Shown piece after piece: positions 24,468 through 41,760 of a stretch of DNA of 64,000 bases. The position numbers and the translations under genes are program-made. The stretch is from positions 1,064,001 to 1,128,000 of the forward strand of contig JAVTVX010000015.1 in NCBI GenBank assembly GCA_033439265.1. The letters are read 5' to 3'. Below the pieces are notes generated by a model. It had not been told where the DNA came from, ran no database searches, and saw only the letters and a list, made by a program, of their open reading frames with translations. Every line of letters begins with the position of its first letter. Positions within the stretch are counted from its first letter, which is position 1. The DNA comes from Dillenia suffruticosa (Eukaryota; Streptophyta; Magnoliopsida; Dilleniales; Dilleniaceae).

Positions 24468-27400
24468 ATGGCGTTGTACATTCTCTTTGAAGCAGCCTCT
24501 GGTTACTCGCTCTTCGAAGCACATGGACTCGACGAAATCGGACAGAACACGCAAGCAGTACGAAGCTCTATTGAGGATCTCAATCGCTTCGGAAAAGTTG
24601 TCAAGCTCGTGGCTTTCAGCCCTTTCGCTTCCGCGATCGACGCTCTCAATCAAATCAATTCCATCTCTGAAGGTTTAAAATCCTAAATTTTTACTACAGC
24701 TACTCTGTTTTGTCTTAATCTTCACGTCGCAAACTACTGATACACTGTTTTGAAATCTATTAGCTTATGTTCTGTTTAACTAGGGGTTGCTTGCTTTCAT
24801 TTTGTTGTCCATTTGTGGGGGAGTTACTGTGGATTTTTCAATGGGTATGTAATTGGGTTTCTATTCTGTGATTCCTGGTAGAGGAAAATAATCGGTGCTT
24901 GTTCATGGTTTCTGGTTTTGATGTCTTTTGACGGGTTTCCATTGGTTCTGTTTTTTATGGCCTTATTGTGCTTTATGCCATAAAGGATCTTCGTATCTGC
25001 CCTTTCTTTTTTTTTGGGGGGGGGGGCTCTTTGGTGTCTTTATAGTGCTTAATGGTGCGTCTGCTTTAGTTTGGAGCAGTTAATGCTAGTTGTAGGGCTA
25101 ATGACTGCATATGCTGGTTCTGGGGCTAATCGAACTTAATGCCTTGAAGAGTCTTCATATCCGTAATTTTTTTTGGGGGGAGAGGGCTCTATAATTTAGT
25201 ATATTTATAGTGCTTAATGGTGTGCTTACTTTAGTTTTGAGCAATTTGTTGTTTAATGCTAGTTCTAAGTCTAATGATTGCATATGATACATGGAATCTG
25301 GTTTGGGTGTCACACAGCGCATTTGCCTTACTTGTGAAACTCCACTGAAATGTGTGGGCGTCATCCTGGTGCCCATACTTGTACCATGTCATGTTCATTT
25401 AAAACAACGAAGTGAAGAATACATGTGTTATAGATGAATGAGTTGATAAAATTTTCACCTCTGGATTGTTTTCATTTTATTCTTCATTGGAGTTTGATAA
25501 TGGGGTTCTATTGATTCTTGATATGGCTTAAACTGGTTTTATATTGGTACAGTGCTTTAGGACTTGTTTGTGTTCTATAAAGGATCTTTGTGACTTGGTT
25601 GAATTCTGGAATTTGGTGAATCTATGGTGTTTAATGACGTGTTTGCCTTAGTTTAAGTGTTTCGTTGTTTAATGTTGGTTCTAGGTTTGATGACTGATGA
25701 GTTGCGGAATTTCTTGGAGCTCAATCTTCCTAAAGTTAAGGAAGGTAAGAAGCCGAAGTTCAGTTTAGGTGTTGCAGAGCCTAAGCTTGGGTCTCATATT
25801 TTTGAAGTCACAAAGATTCCTTGCCAGCATAATGATTTTATTGTTGAGCTTCTTCGTGGCATCCGGTTGCATTTTGATAGGTTTCTTAAAGACCTTAAGG
25901 TTTGTCCCTTTATTATTGTACATCCCTTTGTGGTTTCAAACACTTTAAAGGATCATGTTTTGTCTTAAGAGGTAATTCACTGATAAGCTTCACCTCAAAA
26001 TTTATAGCCTGGAGACCTGGAGAAAGCTCAACTTGGTCTAGGACATAGCTATAGCAGAGCAAAGGTCAAATTCAACGTTAACCGAGTTGACAACATGGTG
26101 ATCCAGGCTATCTTCCTTCTTGATACCCTTGATAAGGACATTAATTCCTTCTCTATGAGAGTCAGGTTTGTTACTACCAAACAGTCAAATTTGTGTTGAA
26201 CGTATGCCCTGTTGTATGTATTGTTAAGAATGATTTTCTTGTTCAAAGAAAATAGCAACCTCGCTCATTTTAATGTCATTATATACCTGATCTTTGCTTT
26301 ATTGCTCAGCTGTTAAGAGACGAGGATTGGAATGACTGATTAATGTCCACACAAGTTTTTACTCGACTTTCTACTTCAGGTCTTTTAAGAAAAATTTACT
26401 TTATCTGATCCTTAATGTAGGGAATGGTTCTCTTGGCATTTTCCCGAGTTGGTGAAGATTGTCAGTGACAACTATCTGTATGCCAAAGTTGCTAAATATG
26501 TGGAAGACAAGGCAACACTGTCTGAAGATAAGCTTCCTGGCTTAATTGAGATAGTGGGAGATGAGGACAAGGCAAAGGAGATTTTAGAAGCTGCCAAAGC
26601 ATCCATGGGTAAAATTCTTAACTTAATTTGTGATGTTGAGGTGTATTTATTTTTTATTTACTTTTGTCTCAAATATATTTTGCAGGTCAGGATTTGTCTC
26701 CAATTGACTTGATCAATGTCCAGCAGTTTGCTCAGAGGGTGATGGATCTCTCTGAGTACAGAAAAAAGCTCTATGATTATTTGGTTACTAAAATGAACGA
26801 TATTGCACCCAATTTGGCATCACTGATTGGTGAGGTTGTTGGGGCTCGCTTGATCTCTCATGCTGGTAGCCTTACAAACTTGGCCAAGTGCCCATCATCT
26901 ACTCTTCAGATTCTTGGTGCAGAAAAAGCTCTGTTCAGGTTCTTTCAACGTTCTTGTTCTTTTTTCTGCATACTATGGGTAACTTTCGAAGTCATCTGGA
27001 GTTGAACTATCTTTGATCTCTTCTACACTTATCATAGCTTTCAAAGTTTTGCTAGATCAAGATTTGTGCTGATCAGACTAAATGGGCTGAGTGTAATAAT
27101 TTTTAATAAACGAAGGGAAGAACAAGAATGATCAAGGAACCAATTTAAATCTCAACTGTGTGACATCTTTGTCTTCTTCTGCAAGAGTTTAATTTTGTTG
27201 TATCTTCCATGATATATTAATTTCCTGGTGATTTTAGGGCATTGAAAACTCGTGGAAACACACCAAAGTATGGTCTAATTTTCCACTCCTCTTTCATTGG
27301 CCGGGCATCAGCTCGCAACAAGGGCCGAATTGCTCGTTATCTTGCTAACAAGTGTTCCATTGCATCTCGGATAGACTGTTTTGCTGGTAAATTTCGTTAC

Positions 27401-28555
27401 ATTCCCTATGATATCATGTTATTTCTGTCCCCTGCTTGTTGCCTGGTAGTAGATATTTTAGATAACCTTTCATCATCTATGATTTTGCAGAACAAAATAC
27501 AACCATTTTTGGCGAGAAACTTCGTGAGCAGGTTGAGGAGCGACTTGACTTCTATGATAAGGGAATTGCTCCTCGCAAGAATATTGATGTAATGAAAGCG
27601 GCAATTGAAAGTACCCAAAACAATGGTAAGTTGATGATGGCATTTTCCAATACCCCTTTCTTTTGAAGTTATTGGCCAAATATGCTGGCGAGTAAGAACC
27701 ATGGTTGGATTTTTATCTAAGTCAGTGTTCATTGTAATGACAAGAGATCATGGTGCCATTGGCTATACCAACATGCAAATCATGATTAACCAATATTGAT
27801 TCTCTTTGACATGCAATTTAGGTTCCTTAATTTTTTGAACTTTCCTCATAGAGAGGTGCTATTAAAAGGCAGCCGTGTGCATGAGTTCCCACCTCTGCAG
27901 TTTTACCTGAGGCTTGGATATACAAATTCTTACTTTCACAAGCTGGGAATCTATGTTGATCTTGTTACATGAAGAGACTATTGTGTTCTACTTGACTGCC
28001 ATTATGTGGCTTGGGTTTTTCCATGCAACAACAGTCCTGCTTTCTCAATGGGGTATCTTGATGTCATGCATACATATTTGTGTTTGTGGATTTTTCTTTT
28101 GCCATTAGTGTATTTGCCTACACTTCTACAGAGCAGTGATGCAACTGTTTGCTTCCATCACTATTTTCTCACTTTCAGATGAGGAGATGGAGGTCGATAA
28201 AACTGTTAACGGCTCTTCAGTGAAGAAAGTTAAGAAAAAGAAGTCCAAGTCTGAAGCTACCGAGGATGGTGATGCTATGGATGAGGATAAGCCTGCCACT
28301 TTGAATGGAGATGCCTCAGAGGAACTTAAGTCTGAAAAGAAGAAGAAGAAAAAGGAGAAGCGGAAACTGGAGCTGGAGCAGGAACAACATGCGGCAGAGA
28401 ACATGAATGACGAGAATGGTTCTAATGCAGAGCAGGATGGCAAGAAGAAAAAGAAAAAGAAGAGTAAAGATGTGGATAGTGATGATCAACCAGCTGCTGG
28501 TGAGAGCACCAAGAAGAAGAAGAAGAAGAAGTCAAGAAGCGAGGATGATGAGTGA
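24468..28555 (+). CDS. NOP56: Nucleolar protein 56, box C/D snoRNP core
   Basis: Eight exons (24468-24672, 25685-25899, 26008-26165, 26421-26608, 26686-26938, 27238-27386, 27491-27625, 28179-28555) give 559 residues. The N-terminal Nop5NT domain opens with [21 protein letters not shown] coiled-coil region follows, with [20 protein letters not shown] and [13 protein letters not shown]. The Nop domain carries [18 protein letters not shown] and [14 protein letters not shown], the surface that binds the snoRNA-15.5K complex. The tail (about 435-559) alternates acidic and Lys-rich blocks, as usual for nucleolar NOP56/NOP58. The early FEAHG.DEIGQNT and [12 protein letters not shown] wording favours NOP56 over NOP58. 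It scaffolds rRNA 2'-O-methylation with fibrillarin. The start at 24468 is the first ATG of the family N terminus. Promoter motifs suggest growth-linked expression. Intron 1 contains copies of its own 3' end. Confidence 0.97.
24970..25697 (+). repeat. Three diverged copies of the intron 1 / exon 2 junction in NOP56
   Basis: Copies lie at about 24970-25112, 25140-25286 and 25570-25697. Each runs GGATCTTCGTAT-like, then ATAGTGCTTAATGGTG-like, then TTTAGTTT, then TTAATGCTAGTT-like, then CTAATGACTG-like. The last copy contains the real acceptor (CTAG before 25685) and the first bases of exon 2. In copy 1 the equivalent site is still TAG; in copy 2 it is AAG. The two upstream copies lack the remaining exon 2 sequence. 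Confidence 0.75.
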
Positions 28556-29129
28556 GTTCAACGAAGTCAACCAACTGCAATTCTCATATATATATATGCT
28601 TGCTGCCATAACAATCAGAAACAAAAGATGGCGAAACTTGAAGCCCGTTGGCTGTTCGATTTTGGGATGCCCCTTTCATCCGTGGGGTTATATATTGTAA
28701 GATTTAGGGCTTGTGTCTACCGAATGGCATTTTGATCCTTAACGTTTCAAGGCTTTTTTATTAACTTATTTTTATTCTTGTGGGACACTATCTGATGTAT
28801 TGGATGAAACAAGGTATTAACTTAGTAGTTCAAAATTTCTGTTTGATCAGATTTTGAGCTCTTCTTTCAATTGGTTAAACTTGGATTTTGGCTTTTGGTC
28901 TCATGCATCTTATATTGCTGGCACTTGGTCAGTTTTTTGGCTCAAGGGCCAATGATACGAATTTGTAAAGCAGAGACACAGATCCTTATGGGATTGGATG
29001 CAACATGGTTCCATATAAAGTACTTTGGTGCACCCAAAAGTTAATTATTGGGTTCTTAATCGTTTTAATAAATAAGGGTATTAGTTTTTTTAATTAAGTT
29101 TTGGATTTAAAATTTGAAAATAGGAAAAA

Positions 29130-29193
<64 letters not shown>

Positions 29194-30719
29194 GTGTTTT
29201 AAAATAGATATAATAAATATTTAAATTAAATTAATGTTTTGAATATGGATCGGTTAGATATTACGAAAATATATATATACTGGGTAGTTGCAACAAGCCT
29301 CAGCCCCTAAGGGTCATGAACTGAAAGGCCATATCTTGGGAGATGTGACTGGAAACGGCACCTGAGGTAGATGGGTCAACACTCTTAGCTGCAAGGAGCC
29401 CTAGAAGTCAAATCAAAATTAGGTTACCATTTAGATGAATGTCAGGCGGCATTTCTTAGCTTAGAATTGAATAAATTAAGAGAGCCCTTTCCCATGGCGC
29501 ATGTCCAACCTTCTAGAATGCGAGTTCTAGACCTATGAATTTTCTCTGATTCTTTGTATGCCATTTCCATTTTTGAATCAAAATTTCATGGGGAAAAAAA
29601 TGGGTGGATTTCCAAGTTTTCTCTCTTGTTTCTTTTTATATTCTATACAAAACTGAATTTCTCTCAATTCATCTAAAAAATTATATTATTTTTTGTGTAA
29701 TATTTTTTGAAGTAATATAAAAGTTTATTTGTAAAAAATATATGCTTTTTATAAATAAAAGTAATTTTTTTAATAAACGGAATAAATATGGCACTTAATA
29801 AATAATTTTTCTATATTATAATCGTTAGATAATTTCAAATGAATATAAACTCTTCCAAAAGCAATGCCTAGTTGGTCTAATAATTTCGTTTAAATAAAAT
29901 TTCAGATTCGAATCTTATGTATGAAAAAAATTGATATCGAAAAAGTTTTATCTATCAAGAGTCTAATGTCTCTTAAACAGAATTTAGTCGAATTCAATAT
30001 GATTATCTAATATTACTAATTTATATAGGGTAAAAAAAGCCTCTTCTAAATGGGGTAAGATAAGATTATGGTAAAATAATTACAATCTTCATTTATTTCT
30101 TTCCAAAAATATATTCCAAAGTAAAAAAAAAAAAAAAAAAAAATGAGAAATGAAAAGAGCAAAACTTTGATAACAAGGAAAATAAAGGTCCAAATTAAGA
30201 TGGATAACCCACATACCCAAACTAGGCACACATTTCAAAAACAAGTAGCTAAGCTTCTAAACCCTAGAGAGCCAGTGACCAACGACCAATTTCATACAAG
30301 GAGAGAGACAAGGCACCTAAGCTTCTAAACCCTAGAGACCTAATGCTGAGATCAGAGCAGTGGAGGGCATAATAGTCAGTTAAGAAAGAATCTCCAAAAA
30401 TTTTTGAATTTTTTTTAAAAGTGTAGGTAATTTTGGTAATATTTCAGCATATGTTTTTTGAAAAATTTTAAGTAATTTCCACGAAAGGGGTGGCGAGGGG
30501 GAGGAATTAAAGGAAAGGTGGAGGGCATAATGATCAATTAGAAAGAATATTTTTCTTGGCAAGGACCGCAGCTTGAGATTCAAGCGTTGGAAGGTCCGAA
30601 GTGGTGAGGAAGGGCTAACCAACAGCCTCACGTTACCTTTTCCCCTTCTTCGTATCTCTCTAACGTAGAATTCTACTCTCTCTCTCTCTCTCTCAGATCG
30701 AAAAAACTTTAGAGAGAGA
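28556..30719. other. Intergenic DNA with GA microsatellite and duplicated promoter pieces
   Basis: The first few hundred bases are NOP56 3' UTR. A (GA)n run occupies 29139-29191. No gene was seen between 28700 and 30200. Upstream of the adenylate kinase start, 30246-30273 and 30314-30340 are near-identical copies of TAAGCTTCTAAACCCTAGAG, each with a telo-box. A GTGGAGGGCATAAT word recurs at 30360 and 30519, marking another local duplication. A CT microsatellite (30676-30694) lies in the probable 5' leader. Confidence 0.6.
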
Positions 30720-34871
<4,152 letters not shown>

Positions 34872-35854
34872 AAGCAAGCTCTCCCCCAAGGAATCACTCA
34901 CATAAACTTGCATTGTGAACCTTTTGTAGGATTTTTGCTTATCTGTATCCCAAGTATGTTGTTGGAATTATGGTTCCATTGGCCTTTACATTTCCTTTCT
35001 GATGCTATGTTTAAACTTCTAGCGCAGGCAGCTTTTAGCTCTTGAAGCATGAGTTAAGTTAATTCTGAATAAATAGATTCACCACAGGTGAAGCTTGAAA
35101 CATTTTTGTTATGTACCCGGAATCTGTTTTCTTAATCAGAGATGTTTGGATTCAAGAGTTCTGTCTTGTTTGCAGATAGCATCTCTAGTTTTGGTTTATC
35201 TAAGTTTAGTATTTTTTAGATTGGAACTCATTAATAGCATGTTTGATATTTTATAATTAAAAAAGAAGAAAGCAGCAGGCGGCTTTTTGTACACCAACAC
35301 CATGGTACTCGAGCCTTGCCTCTTTTAGCTCGAATCATAACTTTGGGCACCCCCCTCCCCCAAAAAAAAAAAAAAAAAACGCTTCAATCATAACTCGAGC
35401 TGCAATTTCATGCAGCTCTTCTTCTCTAAATCAGGCCACCTTGAATGGATTTCATAAACTGTGAAAGATAATCACATTTTGATCCAAAAAATGTCACAAC
35501 GAAGATAAACACAGACAATATATTGCAAGCCAGCACAAAATTAAGAGCAATATTATAAGAACATAAAGAACTATATGTCAAATGAGATTTCAACAGAACA
35601 AATTGCAATTTTTTGGGTTGGGGGTGGGGGTTGTTTAACAGATTGCATTTTTTCTAGTGTACCTTCCATAAGTTGTAACCAGCCTAGGGTATAAGACAAA
35701 GAAAACAGGAGCCATCCACGGTGCATCAAGACAAGTAGCAGCCAGATGGCTTCTACACCTGCATTGTGCACATTAGCAGCCAAGTGTGAAAGGAAGATCA
35801 TCATTTGACACTCCGATTCTCATGTTTCTGACTGTTTGAGATATGGTGAAGGTT
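34872..35854. other. Convergent intergenic region
   Basis: Lies between the adenylate kinase stop (plus) and the aspartyl aminopeptidase stop (minus), so it contains both 3' UTRs. Poly(A)/poly(C)-rich low-complexity sequence is at 35351-35380. No gene seen. Confidence 0.7.
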
Positions 35855-36964
35855 CTAAATGTCCACTGTGATCTTAGCATCAAGATGAGCGAACTCCTCA
35901 AAATATGCCTTGAAATGCAAGTATGAATGCTTCACATCATCAACAGCACACATCTCTCTGATACTGTGCATGGAAAGTTGCGGCGTTCCAACATCAACGG
36001 TACGAATCCCTACACCGCTTGCTAAGATTGGACCAATCGTTGAGCCACATGGCATGTCATTGCGGACAACAAAATCCTGCATCATGGAAGTCTTAGAAGG
36101 GTCATATGATATAAGTTATCCTGGCAAGACCACGTGAATACTTTGTATGTTTGAAATTGAGAAGTAAAATGGTGTGCTTATGCGTTTTTGAGAAAGGTAG
36201 CAAACAAGAAGGAAATGACATTTGTATCACTATCATTTAACTACAATGGACTTGTTATAAATCAAGCATACGATGGAGCAACACCCCCCCCCCCCAAAAA
36301 AAAAAATATATATATATATATATATATGCTGACTGTGGCACTTGAGTCCCATTGCTTAGTTGGGATCTTTATTTTCAGACTTCCAAAGCAGCTTACAACA
36401 GATAATTCCAAGAAAATAAATACAACTTTTACTTGAGGCCATGCCATTTCTTCAACACATATTCCTATGTAAAATTTCAACTGGATACAATAACTAGTTT
36501 AAAAGCCAAAACAACTCATCAAGTAGCAAGTGAGAAATGACCTGAACAGGAAGGTTATGCTTTCCCGCAATCTCCCTGAAGATAAAAGAGGTGACAGCAT
36601 TGGTTGCATAGCGTTGATTTGCGTTGGTCTTAATTACAAGTCCTCCGTGGAACTTAGGCTGATGATTTTCTTCATGCTTATCCTGAGAAGGCAGGGAAAA
36701 TGTTACCAAGATATTACATATTTAAGGATCCAAATAAAAATTAAGCACAGGAAAATACCATGTAATTTGGGTGCAGGGCATGTGCCATGTCAGCAGAGAC
36801 AAGGAAACTCCTCTGGATTGCCTTCTCAAGCAACTGTATACAATGGATATTCAAAAGATGTTTAGTTTCAAGGAGTTAACTGCCTCCACGATTCTACAAT
36901 GAAGGGGATTGGTCCAACCATTTGCAAGATTAATTTGTCTTTCTATCTAACACCGACATACACA

Positions 36965-36995
<31 letters not shown>

Positions 36996-39900
36996 CACAC
37001 ACACACACACAATGAAACTAGCATGGAAGAGAATATTTGATGACCAAAATATTAGAGATCCAATTTGCTTGATATTCATTGCTAGTGAAAACATGACTGC
37101 TGTTTGCAACTGAGGAGCCATATCACTTCAATCGGAAAGTTAAATCACCCATTTCCTGCCCAGTGCATCTGAAAGTGGCAAATTTGAGCAACCACTTTAG
37201 AAGCATGCTGCTCCAGCTTTTGAAGAACTTAAGGCATTTAGGAAGTTTAAATAACAAAAATATGTAAAGAGTTTTAATACTGTCATTACTCGAGGCCCTA
37301 CAGAAGCTCAAAAAGGAAAAGTACAATAAATAGGAAGAGAGGTGCTTAAACCAATAAGTCAAGAGATACAGGGAGCGGAGCAACCTTAGAATTTGGGCTG
37401 AAACAAGTAGTTATTCGCGATAAACTATCCAGCATTGCAGGAGATCCAGCTCCTTGTGCTGAATCAGATCCAACCTCCTCATGGTCAAACAAAGCCACCA
37501 TTCTTACACCAGTTTCATCTTCAAGACTACCTTCAGAAGATGTAGCATCTATCAATGCCTGAAATTGCATTTGGCAATCAGATAAAAGTGAAAGGCAAGA
37601 GAAGGCTTCTAGCAACACGTGAAAAACAGGTATATTTGCTGAGACAGTAACTTAAATCAATGCTTTTCTAAAGACATGTATTACAGCTTTTGGACCACAG
37701 TCGGAAGTAATTTGAAACTCACTTCTGATGTTTATTTATGGAATCATTGTAACAGGATGTTGACTACTGATTTTTTGTTCATCTGCCATGGCCCAGTTAT
37801 GATGGCAAACTAGGATAATTAAACTCCCATCTCTTCCTTTAGCAGCTCAAGAAGTGAGGATGCATACCTTCAAGGAACAAAATGACATGCAGAGGTTATC
37901 AAGTCTTCCAGAAAATATGAACTCCTTCATAGCACCAGCCACAATACTTGGTTGAGTATCACATGCTTGTAACTCAAAATCACAAATGTCATCTGGCTGA
38001 CAGCCTGCTTCAGTTGCAAGTAGCTGGAAGAACAAATGAAAGTTTGATTCATAGCACTAAGCAAGAGCAAACATATAACCTCAAGAAAAGGAGATTCACT
38101 CCCAACAAGTGCAGTAGTTCTTCTATGATCTATCCTTTGAACTCAGTCCAAGTGCCTCATATGTAACAGAATACATAAAGAAATCATCAAAAGACAAGGT
38201 TGTAATTAATCCAACCTGTAGAAGAACTGAATGGTGCTTCTTGTTATCAACAACTGGACCATTCTCATCAGCCCCTTTATTGAGCTCTGCCTGTAAAAAT
38301 CATTTCAATTGGGTGTTCAGTCCAACATAAGATGGTAGATCAAAGGCACAACTCGACTCAACTTAAACCATAGCAAATCCCCAACCCAAATTTCATTCCT
38401 TCTCTTTCAGCCCCCAACCCAAAGCAGTTTACCAAATAGGCACAGTGAATCATATGATATGAATCCATGATAAGTATCCTGAAACTATTGATAAGTATTC
38501 AAAATACAATTCACATGTTACCCTACATGCCTTGAAGGAATTCCAACTCTTAATAAAGTCAGTTGGGAACATTGGATTTTACATATTGACAAGCGGATTC
38601 CCTGTAACTGTTCACTAGTAAAGCAGCTTCAACGCATGGCTACACTTGGCTATCTGGGTAAAACTAAAGCAAACTGCAAATACCATGTATTTGTGCACTA
38701 TGCCGGACATAATTTACTTTATTCATAATAATCCAGCTCTAACAAAATAATGCATGTACCTGCCACACACATGACTTGTCATTAGCTGTTAGAGTGAATG
38801 TTTTCCTTCTCTTTCCATTTTTAAGGCTATGAAATTTGTCTTATAATAATTAGCCAGTACAGACAAAAAAAAGAAGTGCCTTTCCCTGACAGATGGACCT
38901 CTGTTTGCAGATACTGCAAGAGATCAAAGGCAATGAGACCCATATACTCGTACAAACACCAATACCCATTTTAAAACAATGATTTCGCTATGAAAATACC
39001 TTAATAGCAGTAGCCAAGACCGGAACAAGATGAGTATGCTTGTTCACCTTAAATCCATCATTTACTTCTCTGCCATATAAAGAACATAGATTACAAACCT
39101 TGTATTAGATAAAGAAGAATATGAATGACCAATTATCCAATGATATGTATATGACCTGTTCAAATGAATAGCTAGAGTAGGAATTCTCATAATGGGCTCC
39201 TGAATCCTCACGAGTCGATGCAAGTAGCCACCCTTCCCATCCCTCAAAATCATCCTTCCAGCAATAGTTAAGTCTCGGTCGAACCAAGTATGCCACAACC
39301 CACCTCCATAAGTTTGAACACCTACTTCTAAATACCCTCCTTTAGCCACCTAAGCAATCAAAACACAATCTTTTAGCTCCTAGATTAAATTTTCCACTAT
39401 TAAAAAAAAATTGCAAATTTACCTTAGAAACAGGTTTGAGTTTCAAACAAGGGCTGTCAGTATGAGCACCAATTATGTGAAACCCATTTCCAGCAACATA
39501 TCTGGATTCATAATTTTCCCCCCAAAACTCATCAACAATCATAGTCGTTATTCATAAATGTTGGGAAAAAAGCAGTAAATTTCAGATGAATATATGTGAT
39601 TTTGAATGAGCAAATAGTTGTCATACTTTTTGCCAATAGCAAAAGCAACAATAGTAGAGTGATTTCTGGTGAAGAAATACTTCTTGCCAACTTGTAAATT
39701 CCAATCTTCTCTCTCCGAAACTTGCTCAAACCCTGCATTTTTTAATCGTTTCTTGGCTTCATCTGCATACAGATTTTTTACGTTAATATCAACTAAAGCT
39801 CAGAATTTGTAGAACTTTATAGTGGTTTAATTGAAAATCATTACTGGGTTTTGGGGGGGGAAGAGAGAGAGAGATCAACAATAGCAAATTTTTCTTGCAT

Positions 39901-40074
39901 ATCAACTAAAGCTCAGAAATCGATGAACTTTATCATGATTTAATTGAAAAAAAATACTGAGGTTTTTGGGGATGGATAGAGAGAGAGATTACCAACGGCG
40001 TGAAATGCAGTGGGAGAGGCATTCAAGAAGCCGATTAGATCAGAAACCACTTCATTTTCTCCCTCTTTCGCCAT
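35855..40074 (-). CDS. Aspartyl aminopeptidase (M18 metallopeptidase)
   Basis: Removes N-terminal Asp/Glu from peptides; a dodecameric cytosolic enzyme in relatives. Eleven exons (39993-40074, 39627-39762, 39423-39501, 39156-39349, 39000-39069, 38216-38290, 37868-38023, 37385-37558, 36759-36833, 36542-36682, 35855-36076) give 467 residues. The di-zinc site is recognisable: H86 in GAHTDSP, D254 in GRLDNL, E291-E292 in DHEEVGS, D337 in SADMAHA and H431 near the C terminus. Other family stretches are GLWHTWFDRDLTIAGR and NDMPCGSTIGPI. It resembles 'probable aspartyl aminopeptidase' of plants (At5g60160 type). The start is the only ATG opening MAKEGENEVVSDLIGFLNAS. Exon phases agree at all ten junctions. 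Intron 1 contains a tandem duplication of its 5' end, and one intron has a GA/CA microsatellite. Confidence 0.96.
36966..37010. repeat. Compound (GA)n(CA)n microsatellite
   Basis: A GA run directly followed by a CA run inside an aspartyl aminopeptidase intron. Low complexity and probably length-variable. Confidence 0.95.
39785..39992 (-). repeat. Tandem duplication at the 5' end of aspartyl aminopeptidase intron 1
   Basis: Two copies (about 39785-39881 and 39898-39992) share ATCAACTAAAGCTCAGAA, AACTTTAT, GTTTAATTGAAAA, TACTG(A/G)G and a GA run. The outer copy ends in the functional donor (GTAATC on the minus strand). The inner copy has ATCAACAA where ATTACCAA stands, so its donor is lost. 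Confidence 0.75.
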
Positions 40075-41346
40075 CTCTTTGCCTCTCTCTCTCTCTCTCT
40101 CTCACCTTCACGGTCTTTTGTTTCGGCTGGAACCAAATTTATCACTCTCTCTCCCTAAATAAACACATTATTTGGAAATAATGAACAAAGAAAAAGTTTT
40201 GTTCTATATATGCAATTTCTTCGAAATACAGTGGTCTTGAAGTAGATTCCACAAAATTTTGGATAAAAAAATAAATAATAGATTTTAGGTTTTTTTTTTT
40301 CTTTTTTAAACTTTACTATCAATATTATTAATCCGATTTGAACGGTTACGAGACTGAATTAGTTCTCTCGGTTCTATTTTTTTATTCTTTGAGATTCTAA
40401 TAAAAAAGGTTTAATGTTGCAATGGTCCATAGGATTCCCAAAACCTTACTCGATGGTCTCATGGCATCACCTTATATTATACATTCCTCTTATTATTTTA
40501 TTTATTCATTTGTAATTAATTACTCGAAACCAACACTCTTGTGTACAAAAAATTTATTTTATTCTCATTATCTTTATTTTACTAAAAAAAAAAATTTAAT
40601 TATCGAGGAGCATGCACGAATAAATACGAGTATTAATAATATTTTATTTTATAATTTTCGGTATGTTATTGCAATATATTTTGATTAATTTTTAATTAAA
40701 TATTTATTTAATTTGATTAAAAGTTATTCGGTGTATGCTGATATCAACGATTATATATATTTAATTTATGATTTATTTAACCTATTTAATATTATTATTA
40801 TAAATTCACGACATAAAAAATAGCCATAATTTTGAAACTTTCAAATTTGGATAGTTTTAAAGGGAACTCATATGAAAATAGTTGAATATTCATTTATTTA
40901 CATATATTGGATATTATTAAATGGATAAAATAAATCATTAATTTCATATTATCAATTATTAAATAAAAATTAGTGAGCACATGATAAGGTAGAAAAATTA
41001 TTCCTATCAGTAGATCAATTGACACTATCTCCTTTCTTTTAAAAATCTCGAATTCGAGTCTCTTATATAAAAAAAAAATTAAATAAAAATTCCATAAATC
41101 AACGGTGACCAACTTGTTGCGCTATAATCATTACGAAAAAAAGGGTTGTCACGAGCTAACTCGTTAAAAAATTATTACAAAAAGTAATTATTTTGAATTA
41201 TCGATTTTTAATAATCATATTTCCTCAAATTTTGAACTGTTTAATTTTTTTCCATTTTTGATTTGTCATAAATACATATATCATCAATGATGGAGAGTAG
41301 ATACCAAAAATAGGCTGCAATTTCCATTCCTTTTATAAAATAATAT

Positions 41347-41690
41347 TGATATTGATTTGATATGTTAATATAAGGTAATTGGGATTCAATCCTCCTTGTC
41401 ACTACCATCACCCCCTTTTAGTTTAAAAAAAAAAACTGAATTATCCTTTTTTATTTTATTTTTTACTTTCCATTTATTGCAATTATATGATCAGTGATCG
41501 TAAATAAGTATCAAAAGGATGCAATTTTTTCAATCCTTTTATATCCAAAAAAAATAAATATTCACCTCGATGACTATATGTTACTTACGACGCACTTGAG
41601 ATTCAATTATTCTTGAAAAAATTAGGGATTATTAATAAAATTTTACTAACGTTGCAATAATTATGAAAATTTATAATGCTACAATAATTA
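41347..41690 (+). repeat. Direct repeat, left copy (pairs with 43284-43620)
   Basis: Shares with the right copy the ordered words GGGATTCAATCCTCCTTGTCAC, ACCCCC.TTTAGTTT, TATTGCAATTATA, AAATAAGTATCAAA.GATGCAATTT, ATATGTTA.GTACG-like and AATAAAATTTTACTA. The two copies are the same way round, about 1.94 kb apart, and clearly diverged. They may be old ends of one element or two copies of one dispersed element. Confidence 0.65.
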
Positions 41691-41760
41691 TTAATAAAAT
41701 TCATGTCTATTTAATGTTTATACAGTTCTTTTTTTTGTTATAGGAAGACAATAAGATAAA

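Noticed and set aside
28126..28443. Minus-strand 105-codon Ser/Phe-rich frame
   Set aside because: Antisense shadow of the acidic/Lys-rich NOP56 tail.
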